Positions 1 through 11,681 of a stretch of 64,000 nucleotides of DNA are shown piece by piece (the stretch's first letter is position 1; every line of letters begins with the position of its first letter). Under the pieces are notes generated by a model. That model worked only from the letters and a program-made list of their open reading frames with translations. It searched no databases and was not told where the DNA came from. Source of the DNA: Rhodanobacter sp. Root480 (GTDB lineage: Bacteria > Pseudomonadota > Gammaproteobacteria > Xanthomonadales > Rhodanobacteraceae); contig NZ_LMEX01000001.1 of NCBI RefSeq assembly GCF_001426645.1, forward strand, positions 310,449-374,448. Direction: 5' to 3'. Made by a program: the position numbers and the translations under genes.

Positions 1-398
1 TCGTTCCAATAGCAGTAGGCCACGTCGATGCGGCCGTGGGCTTTGGCGTACCGTTGCAGTTGTGCGGCTTGTTCGAGCGCCTTGGACGTGTGCAGCAGGG
101 CGCGGCCGATGGTGCGCGGCTGGAGCTTGCGCGACCGCCGCAGATAACCCAGCTCGCGCCAGAAGATGGCCGAACGCAGCGCCGCCAGCACATGCCACAG
201 ACGCCCGATCCCGACGGTGCCTGCCATGCCTGTATCGACCGCAATGCGTGCCGGCACGGGCCGCGGGGTGCCCGTTGCCAGTGCAGGCAACAGGGTCACG
301 CTGATGTCGTCGCGTGCGGCCCAGTAGCCGATCTCGTCCTCGATGAACTGCTCGCCGGGGAGGTAGGGATAGGCGTTGGTCAGGATGGCGATTCTCAC
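1..398 (-). CDS. Glycosyltransferase N-terminal part (partial, runs off left edge)
   Basis: The first 132 codons of a gene on the minus strand, starting with GTG at 398 in a GTGA overlap with the stop of the upstream kinase-like gene. The N-terminus MRIAILTNAYPYLPGEQF followed by an acidic IEDEIGYW stretch resembles the first Rossmann strand and loop of GT4-type polysaccharide glycosyltransferases, which use nucleotide sugars at the cytoplasmic membrane face. The catalytic half lies outside the window, so donor and linkage cannot be inferred. Its position after wzb, wzc and the uronic acid enzymes fits repeat-unit assembly of an exopolysaccharide or O-antigen. Confidence 0.6.
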   Translation of the reverse strand, partial: MRIAILTNAYPYLPGEQFIEDEIGYWAARDDISVTLLPALATGTPRPVPARIAVDTGMAGTVGIGRLWHVLAALRSAIFWRELGYLRRSRKLQPRTIGRALLHTSKALEQAAQLQRYAKAHGRIDVAYCYWN

Positions 399-1498
399 GA
401 CGTCGCGGCCATGCCCGAGGTGATGATGTCGGTCACGCGCTGCTGGTAGGTGGCGTGGTCCACCTTCAGCGGAATGCTGATCTTGAAACAGCCAACCGCG
501 GCGAGGCTGCCCGAGAGCACCCGGCGCCAGTTCGCGGTGACCTCTTCCATCGTCAGCATGGCGGTGCGCGCGGTGGCCAGCGCGTTGTATTTCTCCCAGT
601 ACAGGTGGTCGTGGAAGACGCTGTATTCGGCGCTGACCACGGCGATCGTCATGTCCACGACGTTGGCCTGGCTCAGCTGCGACAGGCGGATGTCCGGCAC
701 GTCCTCGCGCACCACGTAATACAGACGCGACAGCGGGGCCGACGTGGAATCCACGCGCTGGTACAGGCGGTCGGGTGACATCTTGCGTCGCACGCTGGCG
801 GGGTTCAGGCGGTTCTTGATGGCGAAGTGGGCGCGGTCGATCCAGCCGCGTCCGGCCAGCAGCTCGTGCTTCATCTGGTTGCCGGCGCAGTTGTAGCCGT
901 AGATCTTCGGCCAGGCCATGTTGCCGTGGACGCGGCCGGTGTCGGACATGACCACGATGTCGTCGCTGATGAAGCTGGCGCCGGGATGATTGCGCAGCGC
1001 CAGCATCGCCGACGATTTGCCGGCACCGCCGGTGCCGGCAAGCAGGCAGGCGCTGTCGCCGATCGTCACTGCCGAGGCGTGGATCGGCACCATGTCGCCA
1101 AAGAAATACACCGACGGCACAAGTACCAGCTCGTGCAGGATCTGCTCGAACGCCTCGGTTTCGCGCGCGTATTCCATCGACAGCAGTTTGTGGACCACGC
1201 GCCGCATCCCGCGGCGACGCCGGATGGCAACCTCGACATTGAGGCAGCCGTCGGCGGAGCGTTCCCAGCAGACGTCGACACCGGGAAACACGGTGCGCAT
1301 GCCGTGCTCGAAGGCTTCATGTACGCGCGGGTTGATCGCCGTGGGACGGCGCGCCGTCACGGCGTCGACGATGCGGATGTTCACCTCGGGCGCGCGGCCG
1401 GGCGCGTCCGCATACAGGCTCAGGCTTTCCGCCAGCGGCGCCTCCAGGCTCGTGTCGCAGGAAAAGGCATAACACTTTCCGAAAATGATTTTCTTCAT
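395..1498 (-). CDS. HPr kinase-like P-loop protein in polysaccharide locus
   Basis: A protein of 367 residues starting at the ATG at 1498, which overlaps the aminotransferase stop (ATGA). The N-terminal 110 or so residues match no domain I recognise. From the PIHASAV segment onward it follows the HPr kinase/phosphorylase and PEP-carboxykinase fold: a His before the first strand, a P-loop AGTGGAGKSSA, then FISDDIV in place of the HprK acidic pair. The usual C-terminal HprK signature loop is not obvious. Such HprK-related proteins occur in capsule and exopolysaccharide clusters with unknown substrates. A regulatory or sugar/lipid kinase role is possible; phosphorylation of HPr itself is doubtful. 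A longer in-frame reading upstream to 2212 only shadows the aminotransferase. Confidence 0.75.
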   Translation of the reverse strand: MKKIIFGKCYAFSCDTSLEAPLAESLSLYADAPGRAPEVNIRIVDAVTARRPTAINPRVHEAFEHGMRTVFPGVDVCWERSADGCLNVEVAIRRRRGMRRVVHKLLSMEYARETEAFEQILHELVLVPSVYFFGDMVPIHASAVTIGDSACLLAGTGGAGKSSAMLALRNHPGASFISDDIVVMSDTGRVHGNMAWPKIYGYNCAGNQMKHELLAGRGWIDRAHFAIKNRLNPASVRRKMSPDRLYQRVDSTSAPLSRLYYVVREDVPDIRLSQLSQANVVDMTIAVVSAEYSVFHDHLYWEKYNALATARTAMLTMEEVTANWRRVLSGSLAAVGCFKISIPLKVDHATYQQRVTDIITSGMAATS

Positions 1499-2616
1499 GC
1501 AGGACAAACCCGGCGCGACGGCAGATGAGAGAGGACCGACGCCAGCGCCGCCACGATGGACTGCTGCTGATCGGCGCCCAGGTAGGGCGACATCGGCAGG
1601 CTGATGACCTGCTCCGCGAGGGTGTCGCCCACCGGCAACTGCCGTTTGCGATCGGCCACGGCCGGCTGCCGGTTGAGCGGCAGCGGGTAGTGCACGGCGG
1701 TGGGGATGCCGGCCTGCTTCAGCCGCGCCTGCACCTCGTCGCGCTCGGGTACCCGCACGGTGTACTGCGCCCAGGCGCTGCGGTTGTGCGTTTCGACGAA
1801 GGGCGCGATCACCAGCTCGGCGTCGGCGAACAGCCGGGCATAGGTCTGCGCCACCTGCTGGCGCAACGCGATCTCGTCGTCGAGGATGTCCAGCTTGGGC
1901 AGCAGGATCGCCGCCTGCAGCGTATCCAGGCGGCTGTTCACCCCCACGCGTACGTGGTGGTAGCGCCGATCCTGGCCGTGCCGTGCGATCTGCCGCACGA
2001 GGCGGGCCAGCTCCGCATCGTCGGTCAGCACGGCGCCGCCGTCGCCGTAGCAGCCCAGCGGTTTGGTCGGGAAGAAACTGGTGCAGGCGAGGGTGCCGAG
2101 GCTGCCACTGCGGCGGTTCTTGTAGCTGGCGCCGAAACTCTGCGCGGCATCCTCGATGACCGCGATGCCGTGTTTCGCGGCGATCGCGTTGATGGCGTCG
2201 AAATCGGCGCACTGGCCGTACAGCGAGACCGGAATGATGGCCCGCGTGCGTGGCGTGATGGCCGCTTCCAGCAGCCCGGGGTCAAGGTTGAAGGTGCGCG
2301 GGTCGACGTCCACGTACACCGGTTTGGCGCCGAGCAGCGCCACGGTTTCGGCGGTGGCGATATAGGTGAAGCCCGGCGTGATCACCTCGTCGCCGCGACC
2401 GATGCCCAGCGCCATCTGCGCGATCTGCAACGCATCGGTGCCGTTGGCCACGGCGATGCAATGCGCCACGCCGGCGTAGGCGGCCAGCTTTTCCTCCAGC
2501 TCGCCCACTTCCGGGCCGAGAATGTACTGGCCGTGCGCCAGCACGCGGGCAATGCCCGCGTCGAGGCGATCCCTGATGCGCGCCTGCTGCGTCCTGAGGT
2601 CGATGAAGTCGATCAT
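1495..2616 (-). CDS. wbpE: DegT/DnrJ/EryC1 aminotransferase, WbpE type (UDP-3-keto-GlcNAcA aminotransferase)
   Basis: PLP-dependent sugar aminotransferase of 373 residues, the usual family length. K185 in [14 protein letters not shown] is the Schiff-base lysine, and [10 protein letters not shown] supplies the Asp that contacts the pyridine nitrogen. WbpE converts the 3-keto sugar made by WbpB into UDP-2-acetamido-3-amino-glucuronate in the cytoplasm. The flanking WbpD-type acetyltransferase and WbpB-type oxidase support that exact role. It is coupled by ATGA overlaps at both ends (2613-2616 and 1495-1498). Substrate is inferred from context, since DegT enzymes act on many nucleotide sugars. 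Confidence 0.88.
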   Translation of the reverse strand: MIDFIDLRTQQARIRDRLDAGIARVLAHGQYILGPEVGELEEKLAAYAGVAHCIAVANGTDALQIAQMALGIGRGDEVITPGFTYIATAETVALLGAKPVYVDVDPRTFNLDPGLLEAAITPRTRAIIPVSLYGQCADFDAINAIAAKHGIAVIEDAAQSFGASYKNRRSGSLGTLACTSFFPTKPLGCYGDGGAVLTDDAELARLVRQIARHGQDRRYHHVRVGVNSRLDTLQAAILLPKLDILDDEIALRQQVAQTYARLFADAELVIAPFVETHNRSAWAQYTVRVPERDEVQARLKQAGIPTAVHYPLPLNRQPAVADRKRQLPVGDTLAEQVISLPMSPYLGADQQQSIVAALASVLSHLPSRRVCPA

Positions 2617-3200
2617 GCTGCCGCCTCCTGCCGCTGCAAGGTGCGCCCATCAAGCACGTAACGCGTGCCGGTGTGCGCGCAGACATCCTCGGCGTGGCCT
2701 TCCAGTGGAAGGTTCAGTTGCTCGCCGAATTCACTCATCCAGCCAACCTGCCGCGCCGGCACGCCGACCATCAAGGCGTAGGCGGGCACGTCCCGGTTGA
2801 TCACGGCGCCGGCGCCGACGAAGGCGAACTCGCCGATCGTCACGCCGCAGACGATGGTGCAGTTCGCACCCAGGGTGGCGCCCTGGTTGACCACGGTGTC
2901 GCGGAATTCGTTCTTGCGCTCGATCAGCGAGCGTGGGTTGTACACGTTGGTGAACACCATGCTGGGGCCGCAGAAGACGCCTTCCTTCAGCGTCACGTTG
3001 TCGTACACCGACACGTTGTTCTGGATCTTGCAGCGGTCGCCGATGACGACCTTGTTGCCCACGAACACGTTTTGCCCCAGCGAAACACCGCTGCCGATGC
3101 GCGCGCCGCCGCAGACATGGGTGAAGTGCCACACGCGGGAGCCGGCGCCGATCTGGGCGCCCTCGTCGACGATCGCGGAGGGGTGCAGGTAATAGTCCAT
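2613..3200 (-). CDS. wbpD: Left-handed beta-helix N-acetyltransferase, WbpD type
   Basis: A protein of 195 residues with hexapeptide repeats through most of its length (for example [39 protein letters not shown]), giving a left-handed beta helix. It acetylates the 3-amino group of UDP-GlcNAc3NA with acetyl-CoA, completing UDP-GlcNAc(3NAc)A. The conserved phrase [14 protein letters not shown], typical of WbpD, contains the Asn-rich active-site loop. It sits between wbpB and wbpE, starts at ATG 3200 and overlaps wbpE by 4 bp. Confidence 0.88.
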   Translation of the reverse strand: MDYYLHPSAIVDEGAQIGAGSRVWHFTHVCGGARIGSGVSLGQNVFVGNKVVIGDRCKIQNNVSVYDNVTLKEGVFCGPSMVFTNVYNPRSLIERKNEFRDTVVNQGATLGANCTIVCGVTIGEFAFVGAGAVINRDVPAYALMVGVPARQVGWMSEFGEQLNLPLEGHAEDVCAHTGTRYVLDGRTLQRQEAAA

Positions 3201-3212
3201 GCGGCTCTCTCT

Positions 3213-6436
<3,224 letters not shown>

Positions 6437-6467
6437 AGGGGCAATCAACTCGTGGCATGGGTGGGAA

Positions 6468-6902
6468 TTACAAATAGGGCTCCCAACTGCTGACACCCTG
6501 CGTGATTATCTGGTGAACATGTTCGAATGCGGCTCGGTGTTGTCGATATGGGTCGGGGATGTCACTCCCGTTCAACCATTTGTCGAGGAGATAGACCTTT
6601 CCATTGATCTCCGGCGAAAATTGAATCATTGCGCCCAAATGGCTCTTTTCCATACCCAGGATCAGGTCGGCCTCGCGCAGCATTGGCGGCGTCAATTGCT
6701 GCGCCCGATGCATGCTGCCGTCGATGCCGTCCTCGGCGAGCAACTGCAGGGCATTCGCGTCCATGGGCCTGCCCACGAGTGCGCCAATCCCGGCGCTGCT
6801 GAAGCTGACTTCGCGCGATTCCATGCGCTGGCGAAACAGGTATTCCGCCGTCGGGCTGCGGCAGATATTGCCCATGCAGACGATCAGTACACGTTTGAAC
6901 AC
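6468..6902 (-). CDS. wzb: Low-molecular-weight protein tyrosine phosphatase (Wzb/Etp type)
   Basis: A cytoplasmic enzyme of 144 residues. The P-loop CMGNICRS gives the CX5R signature with nucleophile C9 and R15. The general-acid Asp lies in the DPY motif near residue 116 (GSDIPDPYRQ). It dephosphorylates the tyrosine tail of the Wzc-type kinase encoded 31 bp downstream. It is the first gene of this operon, preceded by a long AT-richer leader, so the operon promoter should lie between 6903 and about 7330. Confidence 0.93.
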   Translation of the reverse strand: MFKRVLIVCMGNICRSPTAEYLFRQRMESREVSFSSAGIGALVGRPMDANALQLLAEDGIDGSMHRAQQLTPPMLREADLILGMEKSHLGAMIQFSPEINGKVYLLDKWLNGSDIPDPYRQHRAAFEHVHQIITQGVSSWEPYL

Positions 6903-7457
6903 AATATCGAAGCACTCCCGCAGTCCGGGTCAGGGTCGATCAGGCGCTAGACGTGGCGGAGTCATGCTTCATTCCGTCCCTGTGAAGCATTGCAAGGAAA
7001 TATATGGCTTGCCAAAGGCCTGCCATTGTCGATGCATGCAAGTTTGGTAATTAGGTGGGTTCGACGCCAACAAGATTGGTGGTGCCAGCTTGATTATCTT
7101 GTTGTCTCACGTTGAATAAGAAGTGGATGCATTGTTGCAAGGCCGTCTTGTCATCGCGTGGCTGAAATGTGGTCTTCGATGATTGCATGGTCGAACGGTC
7201 TTACAGTGAATGTAAGCCAAATGATCCATTCAATAGTCATGATTAGTGTGAATACAAATGTGAATTCACATGTCGATTACATCGGTTATGTCACGCCTGT
7301 ACGGCTCGGCTTGGCGGGAACGTTGCGTTAGGACGTTCAGACGGCTGAACGCGCGTCGCGCAGCGGTGAATGCGCGGTGTCAGGCGGCGTGATCGCGTCA
7401 GCCTGCGGGCACGTGAACAGGGCTGATGGCGGGCGGCTCGAGGCCATCACACGCCCA
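6903..7457 (-). promoter_or_regulatory. Leader region of the polysaccharide operon, AT-richer than flanks, with palindromes
   Basis: About 550 bp with no credible gene on either strand. Bases 7060-7300 are visibly more AT-rich than the surroundings. Two inverted repeats stand out: ATGTGAATTCACAT at 7258-7271 (perfect, 14 bp) and CTTACA-GTGAA-TGTAAG at 7200-7216. TGTGAAT also occurs twice in direct orientation at 7247-7266. These could be operators for the downstream minus-strand wzb-wzc operon. I could not assign a confident -35/-10 pair. Confidence 0.4.
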
Positions 7458-7500
7458 AACAAAAACGCTCCACGCCACGAGGGCATGAAGCGTTGTTTGT
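7458..7500 (-). terminator. Rho-independent terminator of tRNA-Ala
   Basis: On the minus strand, shortly after the tRNA 3' end, an imperfect hairpin pairs AACGCT...GCC with GGC...AGCGTT around a CTCGT loop and is followed by TTTGTTT. Placement and U-rich tail fit an intrinsic terminator. Confidence 0.6.
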
Positions 7501-7509
7501 TGACATGAG

Positions 7510-7585
<76 letters not shown>

Positions 7586-7636
7586 ACGTAAGCGGCGAAT
7601 ATTAGCAGCGCATTCCGGATTCGCCAAGCATCATGA

Positions 7637-8752
7637 TCATGCGGGCAGCAAGGCCGGCAGCTGGTCGTGCAGCACCTCGCGCCGCCAACCTTCCAGGAAT
7701 TCCGGCCATTCGGCGGTGACCACGTATTCTTCCAGCACCTTGCGCGGGCACAGCAGGCCCGATGGCAGGTCGAGGGCGGTGGCGCGGTCGTCGACCTCCT
7801 GCTTCATCGCCGCCAGCGCCTTTTTCGCGTTGCCCTGGGGGTGGGCGGGGATGCGGGCGGTGGCGGCGATCTCGTCGGCCTCGACCGGCTGGCTCATCAG
7901 CTCGAACAGTTCGCTGCGCTGGGCCGAGCGCAAGGCGCGTTGGCCGCGGCTGCGCTGTTCAAGATCGGACAGCGTGGTGGCCGGCTGCGCTGCCAGGCTC
8001 AGGGCCAGCGTGTCATCCATCAGCCAGGGACGCGGGCGATCGAGGTTGCGCGCACTGCGGTCGCGCCACAGCAGCAGCCGTCGGAGCAGCGCCTGTTTCT
8101 CCCGCGGCCATTCGGCGGCGGCGCGCAGGGCGCGTTGGGGTTGCGGGTCACCGTCGCGATGGCTGGCGCGACGCTTCAGTCGTTCGCAGTCCTCGGCGTG
8201 CCAGGCGCTGCGGTCGCGCTGTTGCAGGCGTTCGCTCAACTGTTCGTGGATGGTCTTCAGGTAGACCACGTCGAGCGCGGCATAGGCGCGTTGCGAATCG
8301 GTCAACGGGCGCTGCAGCCAGTCGGAGCGGGTTTCGCCCTTGTCCAGGTCCACGCCCGCCAGTTCGGCAACCAGCGCGCGGTAGCTGATACCCAGGCCCA
8401 TGCCGACAAAGGCGGCGGCGATCTGGGTGTCGAACAATTGCCGCGGGCCGTCGGGCAGCAGGGGCGCCAGCGTTTCCAGATCCTCGCTGGCGCTGTGCAT
8501 CACGGTGACGGCCGTGCCATCGCCCAGTCGCGGCTGAAGTGCATCGCCGATCTCGAATGCCAGCGGGTCCACCAGGGCATGCCGACCGTTCCATCCCAGT
8601 TGCAGCAGCGCCAGTTGCGGATGGAAGGTATTGCGACGCATGAATTCGGTATCGACGCCCACTGACGCCGCGACGGGCAATGTGTCCAGCCACGCTTGCA
8701 GTGCATCGCGGTTATCGATCCATTCGGCGTCAGCCGTGACGGGCAAGAGCAT
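7637..8752 (-). CDS. rnd: Ribonuclease D
   Basis: A 3'-5' exoribonuclease of 371 residues that trims tRNA 3' trailers. The DEDDy exonuclease domain is at the N-terminus: D34 and E36 in VDTEF, the Exo II segment HSASEDLETL, and Exo III YAALDVVYL with the DEDDy Tyr/Asp. One or two HRDC domains follow (about 205-370). Start ATG at 8752. The gene is divergent from the FGE-domain gene at 8868 and precedes tRNA-Ala on the same strand. Confidence 0.95.
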   Translation of the reverse strand: MLLPVTADAEWIDNRDALQAWLDTLPVAASVGVDTEFMRRNTFHPQLALLQLGWNGRHALVDPLAFEIGDALQPRLGDGTAVTVMHSASEDLETLAPLLPDGPRQLFDTQIAAAFVGMGLGISYRALVAELAGVDLDKGETRSDWLQRPLTDSQRAYAALDVVYLKTIHEQLSERLQQRDRSAWHAEDCERLKRRASHRDGDPQPQRALRAAAEWPREKQALLRRLLLWRDRSARNLDRPRPWLMDDTLALSLAAQPATTLSDLEQRSRGQRALRSAQRSELFELMSQPVEADEIAATARIPAHPQGNAKKALAAMKQEVDDRATALDLPSGLLCPRKVLEEYVVTAEWPEFLEGWRREVLHDQLPALLPA

Positions 8753-8867
8753 GCAAGATCCTTGATGTGCTGCGGGCAGGATGTGCGACGGGCAGATTGC
8801 CCTGCCAGCAGTTTGTGCCTAAGGTGAGCAGCGCACCATAACAGGCCGCCCCGAGGACGCCCAACCC

Positions 8868-10805
8868 ATGCCAAGCAATACCGTCTTGCGCCGCCAGCGC
8901 GCCATGGGTGGCGCGCTGGGTGTACTGGTGCTGGCGTTCGCGCTGACTTATCACTTTTTTCCGCGGCTGTTTCACGTCACTCCCGAACAGACGACTCCGC
9001 GCGGCATGTCGCTGGGCGGCCCCAACGCGGGGCAGCAGCAACGCGAGCAGGTACCGGCGATCGCCGAGGTCAATGCCGGCCCGCCGATGACGCTGGCGCC
9101 GGCCAGTGTCATCGCCGCGCGCATGAAACATGGCAACGCGCACCTTCCCGAGCAGTTGAGCGAGGACCCGCCGGCGGTGCGCGCACTGTTGGCGCGGGCC
9201 ACCAAGGCGTTGCGCGCCGGCGAGCTGGTGGGCGCCAAGGAAAGCGCCGCCGCGTTGTTCACCCAGGCGTTGAAGGAAAAGCCGGACAGTCGCCGCGCCG
9301 CGCAAGGCCTGTTCGATGTGCGTGCGCGGCTGGTGGCGCAGATCGGGCAGGATATTGCCGTGGGCGACGCCGAAGGCGCGGTGGAATTGCTCGATGCGCT
9401 GCGCACGCTGCCGCATGCCAGCGATGACGTGGCACAACTGGAAACCCAGCTGAAGACGCTGCTCACCATGCGCCCGATGCTGGCCAAGGCGGCCAGCCAG
9501 TTGCAGCAGGGCAAGGCCGATCAGCCGGCGGGTGACAGCGCGCTGGATACCTATCGCGAGGTGCAGAAGCTCGATCCGCAGAACGCGGTGGCGGAGCAGG
9601 GTATTTTCCAGGTGCAGCGCGTGGTGCTGGATCGTGCGCTGGCGGCGGTGGCGCAGAACAAGTTCGACGAAGCCGACAAGGAACTTGCGCGGGCGGCCGA
9701 GATCCACCCCGGCTCGCAGCAGTGGCAGGACGTGAGCAAGCGGGTCGACGACATTCGCGGTCAGCGCGCCAACGGGATACTGGCCCAGGGGCGCTCGGCG
9801 CTGGATGGCGGCAATCTTGCGCTGGCCGAAAAGCTGGCGCGGCAGGCGCGTGACGTCGATCCCCACCTGTCGTCGCTGGACGAGTTCGACGAACAGCTGG
9901 TCAACGCGCGCCTGTACGCAAGCTACCGCCCGGGCCAGGTGTTCAACGACCACTACATCGACTTGCCAGGCAAGACGCCGACGATGGTGGTCATCCCCAC
10001 CGGCAGCTTCCAGATGGGTTCCCCGGCCAGCGAGCCCGGTCACAACGATGCGGAAACGCCGCAGCATGCCGTCACCATCGCGACGGGTTTTGCGATGGCC
10101 CGCAGTGCGATCACGGTGGCGCAGTTCCGCGAATTCGTGCGTGCGAGTGGCTATCGCCCCGACTCCGAGAAACTCGGCGGCGCCAGTGTCTACGACGAGC
10201 GCAGCGGCACCATGCGCGACGATGCCGAGGCGAGCTGGGAGGACGACTACGCCGGCCGCAAGGCGGCGGATGACCTGCCAGTGGTCAATGTTTCCTGGAA
10301 CGACGCCAGCGCCTACGCGGCTTGGCTGGGCGAGCGCACGGGCAAGATCTATCGCCTGGCGAGCGAGGCCGAGTTCGAATACGCGCTGCGCGGCGGCACC
10401 ACGACGCGTTACTGGTGGGGCGACGGCACGCCGCGCAAGACGGTGGAGAACCTCACCGGGTCGGGCGACCACTCGCCCAGCGGCCGGCGCTGGAGCCATG
10501 CGTTCCGCGGTTATCGCGACGGCTATTGGGGGCCGGCGCCGGTGATGAAATTCGCACCCAACCCGTTCGGCTTGTACGACATCAACGGCAACGTGTCGGA
10601 GTGGGTCGCCGATTGCTGGCACGACAACTACAACCGCGCACCGGTGAATGGCGGCGCCTGGATCAACCCCGGTTGCACGGCGCGTGTGGTGCGCGGCGGT
10701 TCGTGGGGCAGTTCGCCGGATCAGGAGCGCTCGGCGTATCGGCAAGGCGTGGACGCCACCGTGCGCAGCGGCAGGGTGGGGTTCCGGGTGGTGCGCGAGC
10801 TGTGA
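8868..10805 (+). CDS. Membrane-anchored protein with helical-repeat region and C-terminal FGE-sulfatase domain
   Basis: A protein of 645 residues. One N-terminal TM segment (about 13-32, GGALGVLVLAFALTYHFF) anchors a periplasmic part. Residues about 95-350 form TPR-like alpha-helical repeats (alternating A/L/E-rich helices such as ALREGEL-type pairs). Residues about 368-645 are an FGE-sulfatase (SUMF1) domain: MVVIPTGSFQMGS, PVVNVSWNDASAYAAWL, RLASEAEFEYALRGG, FGLYDINGNVSEWVAD and VRGGSW are all family hallmarks. Only two Cys occur near the end (ADCWHDN, NPGCTAR), and the closely spaced catalytic Cys pair of true formylglycine-generating enzymes is absent, so sulfatase activation is unlikely. 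A binding or scaffold role is inferred. No sulfatase gene is nearby. Confidence 0.8.
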   Translation: MPSNTVLRRQRAMGGALGVLVLAFALTYHFFPRLFHVTPEQTTPRGMSLGGPNAGQQQREQVPAIAEVNAGPPMTLAPASVIAARMKHGNAHLPEQLSEDPPAVRALLARATKALRAGELVGAKESAAALFTQALKEKPDSRRAAQGLFDVRARLVAQIGQDIAVGDAEGAVELLDALRTLPHASDDVAQLETQLKTLLTMRPMLAKAASQLQQGKADQPAGDSALDTYREVQKLDPQNAVAEQGIFQVQRVVLDRALAAVAQNKFDEADKELARAAEIHPGSQQWQDVSKRVDDIRGQRANGILAQGRSALDGGNLALAEKLARQARDVDPHLSSLDEFDEQLVNARLYASYRPGQVFNDHYIDLPGKTPTMVVIPTGSFQMGSPASEPGHNDAETPQHAVTIATGFAMARSAITVAQFREFVRASGYRPDSEKLGGASVYDERSGTMRDDAEASWEDDYAGRKAADDLPVVNVSWNDASAYAAWLGERTGKIYRLASEAEFEYALRGGTTTRYWWGDGTPRKTVENLTGSGDHSPSGRRWSHAFRGYRDGYWGPAPVMKFAPNPFGLYDINGNVSEWVADCWHDNYNRAPVNGGAWINPGCTARVVRGGSWGSSPDQERSAYRQGVDATVRSGRVGFRVVREL

Positions 10806-10908
10806 CGTCGCCGCTACCCATGGCCTGCCGCATCTGCAAAAATGACAACCCCTGTCGTACATGCACGCTGGTGGAATCCACCCGCTTGCAGTTTTTTACG
10901 GAGGTGCC

Positions 10909-11022
10909 ATGACTCCCGAGATGATCATTGCGTTGCGACCGCACCCCGTCCGCTGCGGACGTTTCGACGCGACGCTCTCGATATGTGGCTCGTCCACCGT
11001 TGCAACCGGGCACGACGCATGA
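10909..11022 (+). CDS. Small ORF (37 codons) translationally coupled to the response regulator
   Basis: ATG at 10909 follows a strong Shine-Dalgarno (GGAGGTGCC, spacing about 6). The ORF begins MTPEMIIALRPH and stops at 11020-11022, where TGA overlaps the response regulator ATG (ATGA). The peptide has no recognisable domain, so it may be a leader peptide or a small unknown protein. The best SD in this stretch belongs to it rather than to the regulator. The overlapping reading from 10842 in the regulator frame has no comparable SD. Confidence 0.5.
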   Translation: MTPEMIIALRPHPVRCGRFDATLSICGSSTVATGHDA

Positions 11023-11447
11023 CGGCGTCTTCGCGAACCCTGCCACCGCAAACCACCTCGCCGCGGCGCATCCTGCTGGCGGAAGACGAGATGCTGGTGG
11101 CGATGCTGCTCGAAGACATCCTCATCGACCAGGGCCATGCGCTGATCGGTCCGCTGGCGCACCTGGACCAGGCGTTGCAGGCGGCGCAGCACGAAGCGTT
11201 CGACCTGGCCATCCTGGACGTCAACCTCAACGGTCAGGAGATCTACCCCGTGGCGGAGGTGCTGATGGAGCGCGGCATCCCGTTTGCGTTTTCCACCGGC
11301 TACGGCGTACAAGGCCTGGCGGAGCGCTGGCAGAAACATCCCACGTTGCAGAAGCCCTATCACCGCGACGAGCTGTACCGGATGGTCGACGAGCTGGCGC
11401 TGGCCGCCACGCTGAAGGGCGCTGCTTCGGAAGCCCCCAGGAGCTGA
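11019..11447 (+). CDS. Single-domain response regulator (CheY-like receiver)
   Basis: A protein of 142 residues made only of a receiver domain, with a 15-residue N-terminal extension. The acidic pair is E22-D23 (LLAEDE), the phospho-acceptor D67 (LAILDVNLNG), the switch Ser/Thr lies in AFSTGYG, and the Lys in LQKPY. No output domain follows. The style (ILLAEDEMLVAMLLEDIL, FSTGYG) is that of receivers often paired with HWE-type histidine kinases, but no kinase is in the window. The start at 11019 is chosen for the ATGA overlap with the small ORF; the intrinsic terminator is 26 bp downstream. Confidence 0.85.
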   Translation: MTASSRTLPPQTTSPRRILLAEDEMLVAMLLEDILIDQGHALIGPLAHLDQALQAAQHEAFDLAILDVNLNGQEIYPVAEVLMERGIPFAFSTGYGVQGLAERWQKHPTLQKPYHRDELYRMVDELALAATLKGAASEAPRS

Positions 11448-11472
11448 GTCCGCCCGCGAAACACCGGACACG

Positions 11473-11499
11473 AAAAAGCCCGCGCAAAGCGGGCTTTTT
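11473..11499. terminator. Intrinsic terminator after the response regulator
   Basis: AAAAAGCCCGC pairs perfectly with GCGGGCTTTTT across a 5-nt loop. The symmetric A and T runs make it functional on both strands, serving the response regulator (+) and the tRNA-Leu transcript (-). Confidence 0.9.
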
Positions 11500-11539
11500 C
11501 GTTTCAGCGCATCCAGCGAAGAACGCTGGATGCCATCAT

Positions 11540-11625
11540 TGGTACCGGTGATAGGACTCGAACCTACACGACATCGCTGCCAGCGGATTTTGAGTCCGCC
11601 GCGTCTACCATTCCGCCACACCGGC
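11540..11625 (-). tRNA. tRNA-Leu (anticodon CAA)
   Basis: An 86-nt class II tRNA on the minus strand. Acceptor GCCGGTG/CACCGGT (G1-U72), discriminator A73, encoded CCA. The anticodon arm GCGGA-CTCAAAA-TCCGC reads CAA (TTG codons). The long variable arm and the T arm GTAGG-TTCGAGT-CCTAT fit leucine. Confidence 0.94.
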
Positions 11626-11681
11626 ATGTGAGCGACGCATTATGCCGGGTTCGTTGGGCGCGGTCGAGCCCCGCCAGCGGG

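Noticed and set aside
6437-6496. GTG start at 6496 for the wzc-like gene
   Set aside because: It would overlap wzb by 29 bp and add an N-terminus unlike Wzc proteins; ATG 6436 is better.
7258-7271. ATGTGAATTCACAT as a CRP/Clp binding site
   Set aside because: The half sites TGTGA and TCACA are only 2 bp apart instead of 6, so it does not fit the CRP consensus; reported only as a palindrome.
8868-10805. Annotation as an active formylglycine-generating enzyme
   Set aside because: The catalytic Cys pair is missing and no sulfatase is near.
8730-10862. Minus-strand ORF of 710 codons opposite the FGE-domain gene
   Set aside because: No domain, composition typical of complement reading; the plus-strand gene has clear family motifs.
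10842-11018. Extended start of the response regulator at 10842
   Set aside because: No SD of quality, and it would bypass the strong SD and the ATGA junction; the added 59 residues resemble no receiver N-terminus.
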